Part shown: piece by piece, positions 26,370-33,704 of the stretch
Numbering within the stretch: the stretch's first letter is position 1
Layout: every line of letters begins with the position of its first letter
Origin: Acidimicrobiaceae bacterium
GTDB taxonomy: Bacteria > Actinomycetota > Acidimicrobiia > Acidimicrobiales > RAAP-2
DNA: 64,000 nucleotides
Reading direction: 5' to 3'
Assembly (NCBI GenBank): GCA_027306605.1
Contig: DAHUZK010000064.1
Coordinates: forward strand, 30,699-94,698
Notes under the pieces: generated by a model
The model's database searches: none
The model's input: the letters and a program-made list of their open reading frames with translations, nothing else
What the model was told of the DNA's origin: nothing
Program-made: the position numbers and the translations under genes

Positions 26370-27835
26370 GCAACCACCGCCGCCGTGCCGGCGCGGAGCG
26401 ACAGCGCCTCACTGACATGGAGGAAGGAGATCTCGTCCTCTTCCGCCAAATCGGCCAATGTCTGCGCCACCCGCGAGATCTTGGTCAGCCCGCGCGCACT
26501 GAGCGCGCCTTCCCGGAGCCTGGTCGACAAGAGATCCGAAGCCTCCGGCGCCATCACCGGTAGCGCATCGGCGTCCCGCGCCGCCGCCCGGGACCGTGCC
26601 GCTGCGACCCGAGCGGCGACTGCCTCGGTGGACTCACCCGGAACTCGAGACAGCAGGTCCTCCGGATCGGGCCGGCTGACTGGGACGACCAGATCGAACC
26701 GGTCGAGCAGAGGATTCGAGATCCGGCGGCGGTAACGCGCTCGGGTCGCCACCGAACAGGTGCAGGCTCCTTCGTAGACCCCCTCACCGCACGGGCACGG
26801 GTTCATGGCCGCGACGAGCAGGAAGGAAGCAGGGAAGGTGACCGTTCCCCCCACTCGGTTGACTCGAATGACGCCCTCCTCGAGCGGTTGCCGGAGGGAT
26901 TCGAGTGCCGCAATCGGGAATTCGCCGAGCTCGTCCAGGAACAGGACGCCATGGGTTGCGAGGCTCACCTCACCGGGTCGCAATGACCAGCTGCCGCCGC
27001 CCACGAGCGAGACGATCGACGCCTGGTGGTGTGGCGCCCGGAACGGTGGTCGCTCGAACAACGCAGTCTCGGGAAGAGCAGCCCCCGCGGCTGAGAAGAT
27101 CCGGGTCACCGTGAGAGACTCCGGACGCGTCAGTGGTGGAAGCAGCCCGACGAGGCGCTCGGCCAGCATCGTCTTGCCCGAGCCCGGAGGGCCGATCATC
27201 AGCAGGTGGTGACGGCCGGCCGCTGCGACCTCCAGCGCGCGACGGCCGAGTATCTGCCCTCGCACGTCGCGCAGGTCCGGCTCGGTGGTCGAGCGGCGCG
27301 CCCTTTTGGGTTCAGGCGGAGGCGGCCACGCCGCCTGCCCGCGCAAGATGCGGACGAGGTCGGCCAGGGTCGCCACACCATGGACCGTGTTTCCTCGGAC
27401 CAGCGCCGCCTCCGCCACGTCGTCGAGCGGAACGACCAATTCGGGAGCATCAGTGGCGTCGGCGAGGGCGATCATTCCCGGGACGTGGCGTAGCGATCCG
27501 TTGAGGCCGAGTTCACCGCAAAAGGCCAAACCCTCGGTGCAGGCCGGGCTGAGAGCTCCTGCTGCGACCAAGAGCCCGACGGCAATCGGGAGATCCAGGC
27601 CCGCTCCAGCCTTCCTGACCCCCGAGGGGGCCAAATTCACGGTGACCCTGCGCAACGGCCACTGAAGGCCGCTCGAGAGCACGGCAGCACGGACGCGATC
27701 GCGTGCTTCTCGGACTGCTGCGTCGGGCAGACCCACGATGGTGAACCCGGGGAGCCCGTTGGAAACATGAACTTCCACTGAGACGGTGCGCCCGACGGCG
27801 CCGCTCAGGGTGGCGGATGTCACTGAGGCCAGCAC
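26366..27835 (-). CDS. comM: YifB/ComM Mg-chelatase-like AAA+ helicase
   Basis: A 489-residue ComM-type AAA+ protein, a branch-migration helicase promoting recombination of imported DNA. It has the ChlI-like N-domain (FTIVGLPDAAVREARDRVRA), Walker A IGPPGSGKTMLAERL, Walker B GVLFLDELGEF, and a zinc-like cysteine pattern CPCGEGVYEGACTCS. GTG at 27835 is the first codon in frame matching the family start. It is coupled to dprA. The 335-bp region upstream carries GTATAC motifs. Confidence 0.95.
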   Translation of the reverse strand: MLASVTSATLSGAVGRTVSVEVHVSNGLPGFTIVGLPDAAVREARDRVRAAVLSSGLQWPLRRVTVNLAPSGVRKAGAGLDLPIAVGLLVAAGALSPACTEGLAFCGELGLNGSLRHVPGMIALADATDAPELVVPLDDVAEAALVRGNTVHGVATLADLVRILRGQAAWPPPPEPKRARRSTTEPDLRDVRGQILGRRALEVAAAGRHHLLMIGPPGSGKTMLAERLVGLLPPLTRPESLTVTRIFSAAGAALPETALFERPPFRAPHHQASIVSLVGGGSWSLRPGEVSLATHGVLFLDELGEFPIAALESLRQPLEEGVIRVNRVGGTVTFPASFLLVAAMNPCPCGEGVYEGACTCSVATRARYRRRISNPLLDRFDLVVPVSRPDPEDLLSRVPGESTEAVAARVAAARSRAAARDADALPVMAPEASDLLSTRLREGALSARGLTKISRVAQTLADLAEEDEISFLHVSEALSLRAGTAAVVA

Positions 27836-28170
27836 GATGATTGAACGGTCGGCACCTCCCCGATTTGTGTCGCCGAGTTCCGTCCCTCTCGGAATTCTCG
27901 AGTCTCACGGGCCCAGCGTCTGCAGTCTCAGTCAGGGCAGGAGCCGCTTCGTAGGGTGTTTGGACCAGCTGTATATGCCACCTCCGGCCCTTGGCATCCG
28001 GGTGTATACGCGCGCCACGCCGCCCATCCCCGGGGGCGACCGGCTATCGCGCGTATACAGATGAAGGTGGGACGAGGGTCTGCATATATACAGGGAAGAA
28101 CCGATTCAGCGTGCCGTGACCTACACAGAGGCACGAGACTTGTCGGCGTCGGGAAGACGCCCGGGGCGGC
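27836..28170. promoter_or_regulatory. 335-bp gene-free region with clustered GTATAC motifs upstream of comM
   Basis: No credible gene is seen. GTATAC occurs at 28004-28009 and 28053-28058, with related GTATAT at 27971 and ATATAC at 28086. The two perfect copies sit in an 11-bp inverted repeat, GTATACGCGCG (28004-28014) and CGCGCGTATAC (28048-28058), separated by 33 bp. The block is about 170-250 bp upstream of comM and 80-170 bp past the SPFH stop. A similar cluster lies upstream of smc. Confidence 0.5.
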
Positions 28171-29217
28171 TCAGTCCTGGGGCGGGAGTTGGTCGCGAGG
28201 CGGCCGGGCCGGGGTGGCGACCGGCGGAGGGACGGAGCCGTTGGTGCTCGCGTCCCCGCTCATGTTCTCGTTGCGAAGGGTCGAGAGAAGGACCTCGGCC
28301 GCGCCCATCAGGCTTGTCGCCTCGTAGGGGACGACGACCTTGGCGTTGTCCGAAGCAGCGATGTCCTGGAGCGCCCGCAACTGCAATACCGCCAGCGTGT
28401 GCGGGTTGATGGCCACTGCGTCGATAGCTTCCAGGCGGGCCGCCTCGCCGGCACCGCGCAGCTCGAGCGCTTTCCGCTGGCCCTCGGCCTGCAGCTCGAG
28501 CACGCGCTGCTGGGCCTCCGCTCCCAAGATGGCCGATTGCTTGGCTCCCTCGGCCTCGAGCACGGCGGACTGCTTGCGTCCGCCGGCCTGGTTGATGGCG
28601 GCCTGCTGCTCGCCCTCGGACTTCAAGATGGCGGCTCGCTTGTGCTGCTCCGCCTCCTTCTGCTCCGACATCGCCTGCACGACGTTCATCGGCGGCGTGA
28701 TGTCGAGGATCTCGATCCGGTTCAGCCGCACCCCCCATTTGGCCGTCGCGTCGGCCATGTGGTCCTGCATCCGCGAGTTGATCATCTCGCGCTCGCTCAA
28801 GGCTTGGTCGAGCGAGAGTTCCCCGAACACCGCCCGCAGGGCGGTCCGGGAGAGCTGATCCACGGCCAGAGCGAAATCGTTGATCTCGAACAAGGCGGAC
28901 TTCACGTCAATCACCTGACAGAAGATGGTGGCGCTGACCTGCAACGAGACGTTGTCCTTGGTGATGACCGCCTGCTGGTCCCCCGTCATCGGGAACTCGC
29001 GGACGTCGACCTTGTCCATCCGATCGATGAAGGGAACGAGCCAGTGGAGGCCGGGCTGGGTGACCGCCCGGAACTCGCCCAGACGCTTGACGACACCGAC
29101 GCTCCCCTGCTGCACGATCTTGACGCAGCGGCTCACCAACCACAAGCCGGCGGCAACCACCACGACGCCTGCTGCCACGCCTACCAGTACTGCCTCAGCC
29201 GCCGATCCGAGCAACAT
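28171..29217 (-). CDS. SPFH/band-7 (stomatin/QmcA-like) membrane protein
   Basis: A 348-residue slipin: one N-terminal transmembrane helix (about 9-30), the SPFH domain beginning KIVQQGSVGVVKRLGEF and QPGLHWLVPFID, then an alanine/glutamate-rich coiled coil (EAEGAKQSAILGAEAQQR) and a proline-rich tail. These proteins scaffold membrane microdomains. A NfeD-type partner gene lies directly upstream, as commonly found. It ends 335 bp before comM. Confidence 0.92.
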   Translation of the reverse strand: MLLGSAAEAVLVGVAAGVVVVAAGLWLVSRCVKIVQQGSVGVVKRLGEFRAVTQPGLHWLVPFIDRMDKVDVREFPMTGDQQAVITKDNVSLQVSATIFCQVIDVKSALFEINDFALAVDQLSRTALRAVFGELSLDQALSEREMINSRMQDHMADATAKWGVRLNRIEILDITPPMNVVQAMSEQKEAEQHKRAAILKSEGEQQAAINQAGGRKQSAVLEAEGAKQSAILGAEAQQRVLELQAEGQRKALELRGAGEAARLEAIDAVAINPHTLAVLQLRALQDIAASDNAKVVVPYEATSLMGAAEVLLSTLRNENMSGDASTNGSVPPPVATPARPPRDQLPPQD

Positions 29218-29264
29218 GGGCGTACCTCCTTGTCGGGCCTTCTCGGGCCTGTCCGGTCTTCCGG

Positions 29265-29474
29265 CTATGTGTCGATTTCGTAGACCACCAGGAGCCCACG
29301 CTCGACGTCAGCGACGATAACGCTGGTGCCCACCGGGATACTGGCGTCGGGGTCGAGAGGAATGGCCTGCCATTCCTCTCCCCTGGCCCGGATCCGTCCG
29401 GGACGATGCGCGCCTTCGATGGCCCTGGTCACCAACGCCGTGTCGCCGATCATGCCCTGAACGCCGCTGAGCAC
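29265..29474 (-). CDS. NfeD-like OB-fold protein (short form)
   Basis: A 69-residue protein matching only the soluble C-terminal OB domain of NfeD: GDTALVTRAIEGAHRPGRIRA, EEWQAIPLDPDASIPVGTSV and GLLVVYEI. No transmembrane or protease part is present. It is the usual partner of the SPFH protein encoded 47 nt downstream. GTG at 29474 follows TAGAGT by 6 nt. Confidence 0.82.
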   Translation of the reverse strand: MLSGVQGMIGDTALVTRAIEGAHRPGRIRARGEEWQAIPLDPDASIPVGTSVIVADVERGLLVVYEIDT

Positions 29475-29486
29475 GGACCCACTCTA
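29475..29486 (-). promoter_or_regulatory. -10 element of the NfeD-SPFH operon (leaderless)
   Basis: TAGAGT (minus strand, 29481-29486) is 6 nt before GTG at 29474. Confidence 0.5.
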
Positions 29487-29506
29487 TTAGCGGCGTCCGC
29501 CTCCCA

Positions 29507-29539
29507 TCAGCGGCCCTTCAGCGGCCCTTCAGCGGCCGG
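29507..29539. repeat. 11-bp tandem repeat downstream of the hydratase
   Basis: TCAGCGGCCCT is present nearly three times (29507, 29518, 29529) a few bases beyond the stop of the enoyl-CoA hydratase-like gene. Confidence 0.75.
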
Positions 29540-29543
29540 CCCC

Positions 29544-30326
29544 TCAGTGACCCACGAACACGGGCTCCCGCTTCTCGACGAAGGCGGCCATCGCCTCGCT
29601 GGTGTCCCGGGTGGAGAAATTCAAAGACTGGCAACGAGCCTCGTCCTCTACGGCCTGCTCCATCGAGGCCATGGAGGAGCCGTGCAGCAGCGTCTTGGTC
29701 ATCGAGAGCGCCAGCGGCGGGCCAGCGGCAAGCTGGGTCGCCCACTCGTCGACGAAGGCATCGAGCTCGTCCACCGCAAGGGCCCGGTTCACCAGGCCCA
29801 TCTCGGCCGCCTCGATACCGCTCCACATCCCCCCGAACAGCGCGATCTCCTTGGCGCGTGCCATGCCGACCAGGCGCGGCAGCAGCCACGAGGCCCCGTT
29901 GTCCAAGGACAGGCCGCGCCGGGCGAAGATCATGGAGAGCCGGGCCGTCGTACTGCAGACGCACAGGTCGCAGCCGAGTGCCAACGACAGACCGGCACCG
30001 ACCGCCACGCCGTCGACCTTGGCCAGGGTCGGCTTCGAGACACGGTGCAGCGCCAGCGCGACGTCACCGAGCCTGCGCATGCGTACGAGGCCGGCCCGCT
30101 TGGCGTCGGTCGCCGGCCCGTTGGGGTCACCGAGGTCGGCGCCCGAGCAGAACGCGCCGCCGGCGCCCGTGAGCACCATGACGCGGTCGTCCGGCTGGTC
30201 CTCGACCTCGAGGAAGGTCTCGAGCAGCTCGCTGAGCATCTTGGCATTGGCGGCGTTCTTGCGCTCGGGTCGGTTCATCGTGACGGTCACGATGCCGTCC
30301 TTGCGGTCGACGATAAGGGTCTCCAT
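29544..30326 (-). CDS. Enoyl-CoA hydratase/isomerase family protein (PaaG-like)
   Basis: A 260-residue crotonase. The oxyanion-hole segments FCSGADLGDP and DGVAVGAGLSLALGCD are present, but neither classical hydratase glutamate is found. The segment RRGLSLDNGASWLLPRLVG resembles the isomerase branch (PaaG/enoyl-CoA isomerase), where an aspartate is the acid-base residue. An isomerase or epoxy-CoA isomerase role is more likely than hydration (inference). ATG at 30326 follows TAGGGT by 8 nt. It is an insertion between comM and yraN, which are adjacent in relatives. Confidence 0.85.
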   Translation of the reverse strand: METLIVDRKDGIVTVTMNRPERKNAANAKMLSELLETFLEVEDQPDDRVMVLTGAGGAFCSGADLGDPNGPATDAKRAGLVRMRRLGDVALALHRVSKPTLAKVDGVAVGAGLSLALGCDLCVCSTTARLSMIFARRGLSLDNGASWLLPRLVGMARAKEIALFGGMWSGIEAAEMGLVNRALAVDELDAFVDEWATQLAAGPPLALSMTKTLLHGSSMASMEQAVEDEARCQSLNFSTRDTSEAMAAFVEKREPVFVGH

Positions 30327-30340
30327 GGCCACCGACCCTA
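30327..30340 (-). promoter_or_regulatory. -10 element of the PaaG-like gene (leaderless)
   Basis: TAGGGT (minus strand, 30335-30340) is 8 nt before ATG at 30326. Confidence 0.5.
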
Positions 30341-30352
30341 CGCGGCGAGCTG

Positions 30353-30697
30353 TCAGAACGCACCTTCGACGACCTGGAGCTTCCGGCCCATGACCGAGGC
30401 GACGTCGAAGCGGATCTCTGCCCAATAGGTGCTCTGGCTCACGAGATACGCCGCCGCCAACTGGCGCAGCCGCATCTGTTTGGTGACGGTGACCGCTTCG
30501 AGGGGGTGCCCGGTCGCGGTGTGCGAGCGGGCCTTCACCTCGCAGAACACCAGGGTTTCGCCACGAGAGCAGATGAGGTCGATCTCACCCTTGGCACAGC
30601 GCCAGTTCCGCGCGAGGACGGTGTAGCCCCGGGACCGGTAATGCGCGGCCGTCAGGTCTTCACCGTACCGACCGAGGACGGTGTTGTGCTCACCCAC
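30353..30697 (-). CDS. YraN/UPF0102 family protein
   Basis: A 114-residue protein with the YraN nuclease-like fold: GRYGEDLTAAHYRSRGY, NWRCAKGEIDLI and LVFCEVKARSHTATG, i.e. the E...D...EVK arrangement of PD-(D/E)XK folds. Function unknown; often linked to dprA/comM and to DNA processing. GTG at 30697 lies 28 nt after DUF2469. Confidence 0.92.
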   Translation of the reverse strand: MGEHNTVLGRYGEDLTAAHYRSRGYTVLARNWRCAKGEIDLICSRGETLVFCEVKARSHTATGHPLEAVTVTKQMRLRQLAAAYLVSQSTYWAEIRFDVASVMGRKLQVVEGAF

Positions 30698-30725
30698 GTC
30701 GGGGGAACGGTCGCCCCCTGGGACC

Positions 30726-31019
30726 TCAGAGCTCTTGTTCGGGCAGCCGCTCGATGTTCACGTCACGGAACGTGACGACACGCACCTCGGGCACGAAGCG
30801 GGCGGGCCGGTACATGTCCCAGACCCACGCGTCCTGCAGCTCGAGCTCGATGCAGGCCGGGGTCGTGTCGGACCGCACGTTCAGCGACACCTCGTTGGCC
30901 AGGTAGAAGCGCCGCTCCGTCTCGATCACGTAACGGAAGACGGGGAGGACGGCCCGGTACTCCTGGACGAGCCCGAGCTCGATTTCGGACTCGTAGCGCT
31001 CGAGATCTTCCTCGCTCAC
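30726..31019 (-). CDS. DUF2469 family protein
   Basis: A 97-residue acidic protein: MSEEDLERYESEIELGLVQEYR, VFRYVIETERRFYLAN and WDMYRPARFVPEVRVVTFRDVN. This family is almost restricted to Actinomycetota and lies between rplS and yraN. Function unknown. GTG at 31019 follows the rplS stop by 18 nt; genes for ribonuclease HII and signal peptidase that often occupy this position are absent. Confidence 0.93.
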   Translation of the reverse strand: MSEEDLERYESEIELGLVQEYRAVLPVFRYVIETERRFYLANEVSLNVRSDTTPACIELELQDAWVWDMYRPARFVPEVRVVTFRDVNIERLPEQEL

Positions 31020-31037
31020 GCCGCGCCGTCCGTGGTG

Positions 31038-31586
31038 CTAGCCGTCTGCGTTCTCCTGCTCGGCTTCGCCGGCCTCGTCGACCGCCTCGGCGACTTCTCC
31101 TCCTGCGTCGGCTTCTGCTCCTGCCTCTGCTTCGACCCCCAACTCGTCGACGATCTCTTCGGCGTCGATCTCCTCGTCCTCGAGCACCTCGTCCTCGAGC
31201 ACCTCCACCTCGGGTGCTGCCCCGTTGACCGCCTTGCCCCGGGGGACACGGCGCTCCTTGATCTTGGCCGCCTTCCCGTGCCGCTGCCGGAGGTAGTAGA
31301 GCTTGGCCCGGCGGACGTCGCCCAGCGTGGCCACCTCGATCTTGGCGATGGTGGGCGAGTGCACCGGGAACGTCCGCTCGACCCCGACACCGAAGCTCAC
31401 CTTGCGCACGGTGAAGGTCTCCTGCACGCCCCCGCCCTGGCGGCGGATCACCGCGCCCTGGAACACCTGGACCCGCTCCCGGTTGCCCTCGACGACCCGG
31501 ACGTGCACCTTGACGGTGTCGCCCGGACGGAACTCGGGGATGTCGTCGCGCAGGCTGTCGCGATCGATCGTTTCGGTGGGGTACAT
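31038..31586 (-). CDS. rplS: 50S ribosomal protein L19 with acidic C-terminal extension
   Basis: A 182-residue L19. Residues 1-115 are the conserved protein ([55 protein letters not shown]). About 65 extra residues follow, rich in Glu, Ala and Asp, so the protein is about 1.6 times the usual length. ATG at 31586 has GAAGGA upstream. It ends 18 nt before DUF2469 and follows trmD by 16 nt. Confidence 0.96.
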   Translation of the reverse strand: MYPTETIDRDSLRDDIPEFRPGDTVKVHVRVVEGNRERVQVFQGAVIRRQGGGVQETFTVRKVSFGVGVERTFPVHSPTIAKIEVATLGDVRRAKLYYLRQRHGKAAKIKERRVPRGKAVNGAAPEVEVLEDEVLEDEEIDAEEIVDELGVEAEAGAEADAGGEVAEAVDEAGEAEQENADG

Positions 31587-31602
31587 GGGGGGCGTCCTTC
31601 GG

Positions 31603-32409
31603 TCACTCCGGCCTGTCGGTCCGCGCAGGCTGCTCGTCAGTCTGCGCCCGGCCGGACGGAACATCGTAGCCGTGCTCGGCCAGGGCCCGCACGTCGTCAG
31701 GGCTCAGCGCCGCCCCTCTGACCAGGCGCTCCATCAGATCGGGACGCCGTTCCGCCGTCCGCAGCAGGGCCTGGGTCCGGCGCCACGCCGCCACGGCGCC
31801 GTGGTCGCCCGAGCGGAGCACCTCGGGCACTTCCCACCCCCTGAACGAGGCCGGCCGGGTGTACTGGGGGTACTCGAGCAGGCCCTGGCTGAAGCTCTCC
31901 TCGCGCGCCGACTCCTCGTTGCCCAACACGTCGGGCAGGAGACGGGCCACGGCCTCGACGACGACCAACGCTGCCAGCTCACCGCCGGCCAGCACGAAGT
32001 CCCCCACCGAAAGCTCGCCGTCGACGAGGTGGTCCGAAACCCGCTGGTCCACGCCTTCGTAGCGTCCGCAGAGCAGGGAGAACCCGCCCGCGGGGGCCTG
32101 GGCCAAGGAGGCCAATTCCCCCGCCACGTCCTGATCGAAGCGCCGCCCTCCCGGTGCCATGAGGTACAGCGGCCGGGGCAGATCCGAGACGGACTCGACA
32201 CATCGGAAGACCGGCTCGGGCATCAGCACCATGCCGGCTCCGCCCCCGAAGGGGCTGTCGTCGACCGAGCGTCGGGGATCGTCGGCGCCCTGGCGCAGGT
32301 CGTGGACCCGCACGTCGAGGGCTCCGGCAAGGCCCGCCCGGCCGAGGATCGAGGCCCCGCAATACCCTGCCACGACGTCGGGGAAGATCGTGATGACGTC
32401 GATCCTCAT
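31603..32409 (-). CDS. trmD: tRNA (guanine-N1-)-methyltransferase TrmD
   Basis: A 268-residue SPOUT methyltransferase modifying G37 of tRNAs. It starts [13 protein letters not shown] and has [16 protein letters not shown], the trefoil-knot segment [16 protein letters not shown], and [18 protein letters not shown] at 32409 lies 28 nt after rimM. The C-terminal tail after the last helix is short and polar. Confidence 0.97.
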   Translation of the reverse strand: MRIDVITIFPDVVAGYCGASILGRAGLAGALDVRVHDLRQGADDPRRSVDDSPFGGGAGMVLMPEPVFRCVESVSDLPRPLYLMAPGGRRFDQDVAGELASLAQAPAGGFSLLCGRYEGVDQRVSDHLVDGELSVGDFVLAGGELAALVVVEAVARLLPDVLGNEESAREESFSQGLLEYPQYTRPASFRGWEVPEVLRSGDHGAVAAWRRTQALLRTAERRPDLMERLVRGAALSPDDVRALAEHGYDVPSGRAQTDEQPARTDRPE

Positions 32410-32437
32410 CGGGCGGGCCCCGCAGATCGTGTGGCGC

Positions 32438-32905
32438 TCACAGCTCGAGCAGCCCCTCGGGGAGGTCGACGTCCACCGTCATCGCCCCCGCGTCGTGGGC
32501 CGTGACGAAGCGCACCGGGATGAGCCCACCCGAGGCCAGCACCAGCAGGTCGCTCGCCGGGTTGGCCTCGACCGCTTCCACGGTTCCGAGAACCTTGCCC
32601 GTCGCCGCGTCACGGACGGACGCGCCGACGAGCTCGTGCACCCACAAGGCACCCGGCACGTCCAGTGGCTCCGCCGAGAGATCCAGCCCGCGCAGGCCTT
32701 CCGCCGCGGTGCGATCGGCGACGCCTTCGAACTGCACGAGGTAGCGGTCCGGCGCCGTGCGGCGCGCCGAGACCACGCGCAAGGGACCGGCCGCGGAGGA
32801 GAGCTCCGACCCGGGGTCCAGCCGCCGGGCCTGGTCGCTCCACAGGTCGACCACCACCTCGCCCTGGAGGCCATGGGCCCGGGCGACCCGGCCGACGGTG
32901 AGCAG
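32438..32905 (-). CDS. rimM: Ribosome maturation factor RimM, probable CTG start
   Basis: A 155-residue RimM: N-terminal beta-barrel LLTVGRVARAHGLQGEVVVDLW and C-terminal PRC-barrel (WVHELVGASVRDAATGKVLG, LLVLASGGLIPVRFV). It assists 30S maturation with S19. No in-frame ATG, GTG or TTG exists early enough to keep the first strand; GTG at 32857 would delete 16 conserved residues. CTG at 32905, 1 nt after the khpA stop, is taken as start. Confidence 0.92.
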   Translation of the reverse strand: MLTVGRVARAHGLQGEVVVDLWSDQARRLDPGSELSSAAGPLRVVSARRTAPDRYLVQFEGVADRTAAEGLRGLDLSAEPLDVPGALWVHELVGASVRDAATGKVLGTVEAVEANPASDLLVLASGGLIPVRFVTAHDAGAMTVDVDLPEGLLEL

Positions 32906-32906
32906 C

Positions 32907-33260
32907 TCAGTCGTCGACGATGTCCACGCTGGCCTGGACGCCGTCCTTGGCGGCCGCCACGTTGACCAGCGTCCGGATGGCTTGTGCCGTCCGGCCGCGA
33001 CGGCCGATGACCCGACCCATGTCGTCCGGCGCCACGTGCAAGCTGAGCCTGAGCCCGCCCCTGCGCTCGTCGGTGTCGATGGCCACCGCGTCCGGATCGT
33101 TCGACAACGAGCGGGCGAGATACGTCAGGACCGCACTCGGCGTGCCCCCGTCCTCGGGTCCGCGCTGGTTGCCGACGCCCGCCGCGTCGTCGGTCACGTT
33201 GCCGTCGACGTCGCCCCCATCGGTCTGGTTGATGTCGCCCGCTTCGTAGAGGTCGGTCAC
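32907..33260 (-). CDS. khpA: KH-domain RNA-binding protein KhpA
   Basis: A 117-residue protein; an acidic N-terminal extension of about 40 residues ([20 protein letters not shown]) precedes the KH domain with [18 protein letters not shown], containing the GxxG loop. KhpA pairs with KhpB/Jag in other bacteria as an RNA chaperone. GTG at 33260 overlaps rpsP as GTGA. The extension is unusual, as family members are commonly about 75-80 residues. Confidence 0.92.
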   Translation of the reverse strand: MTDLYEAGDINQTDGGDVDGNVTDDAAGVGNQRGPEDGGTPSAVLTYLARSLSNDPDAVAIDTDERRGGLRLSLHVAPDDMGRVIGRRGRTAQAIRTLVNVAAAKDGVQASVDIVDD

Positions 33261-33541
33261 TTGGCCCTCGCTGCGGCGAACTCGTCCCAGGCACCAGAGG
33301 TCTTGAGGAGCCGCTCCACGCGCTCGGTCGGCTTGGCCCCGTTGACCAACCACTTGACCGCCTTGGCGTTGTCGATGTTGATCACGGCGTCGGGTTCGGC
33401 CGTCGATGCGCCCCGAGGGGCGTAGGTGCCCACGATCTCGAGAAAGCGCCCGTCCCGCGGCGAGCGGCTGTCGGCCGCCACCACCCGGTACGTCGGCTGC
33501 TTCTTCTTCCCCATCCGCACCAGGCGGAGCTTCACTGCCAC
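33257..33541 (-). CDS. rpsP: 30S ribosomal protein S16
   Basis: A 94-residue S16: [37 protein letters not shown] and [20 protein letters not shown] at 33541 is chosen from GGAGGA with 8-nt spacing; a second GTG two codons later is possible. It begins the rpsP-khpA-rimM-trmD-rplS-DUF2469-yraN run. The 163 bp upstream (to ffh) may hold the promoter: TGACACAAT near 33650-33665 on the minus strand looks like an extended -10 (weak). Confidence 0.95.
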   Translation of the reverse strand: MAVKLRLVRMGKKKQPTYRVVAADSRSPRDGRFLEIVGTYAPRGASTAEPDAVINIDNAKAVKWLVNGAKPTERVERLLKTSGAWDEFAAARAK

Positions 33542-33704
33542 GAACTGATTCCTCCACTTCGAGATCCGGTCACGTCGAGACCCGGCCACATCCAGGATCC
33601 GGCTCCCCGGGAGGCTCGCGGCATGGTTGCGGGCGCCTGGGGCCAGGCCTTCCATTGTGTCAGATCATCGGGGCGGCGGGCTTCCCGCTCCCGCTCTGCC
33701 CGCC

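Noticed and set aside
27971..28091. GTATAC cluster considered as LexA/SOS or ParB (parS) sites.
   Set aside because: It does not match the actinobacterial LexA pattern with GAAC/GTTC half sites or the parS consensus GTTTCACGTGAAAC as I know them.
27928..28134. A 68-codon minus-strand open frame in the GTATAC gap upstream of comM.
   Set aside because: No ribosome-binding site, no domain, and its composition follows the repeat motifs.
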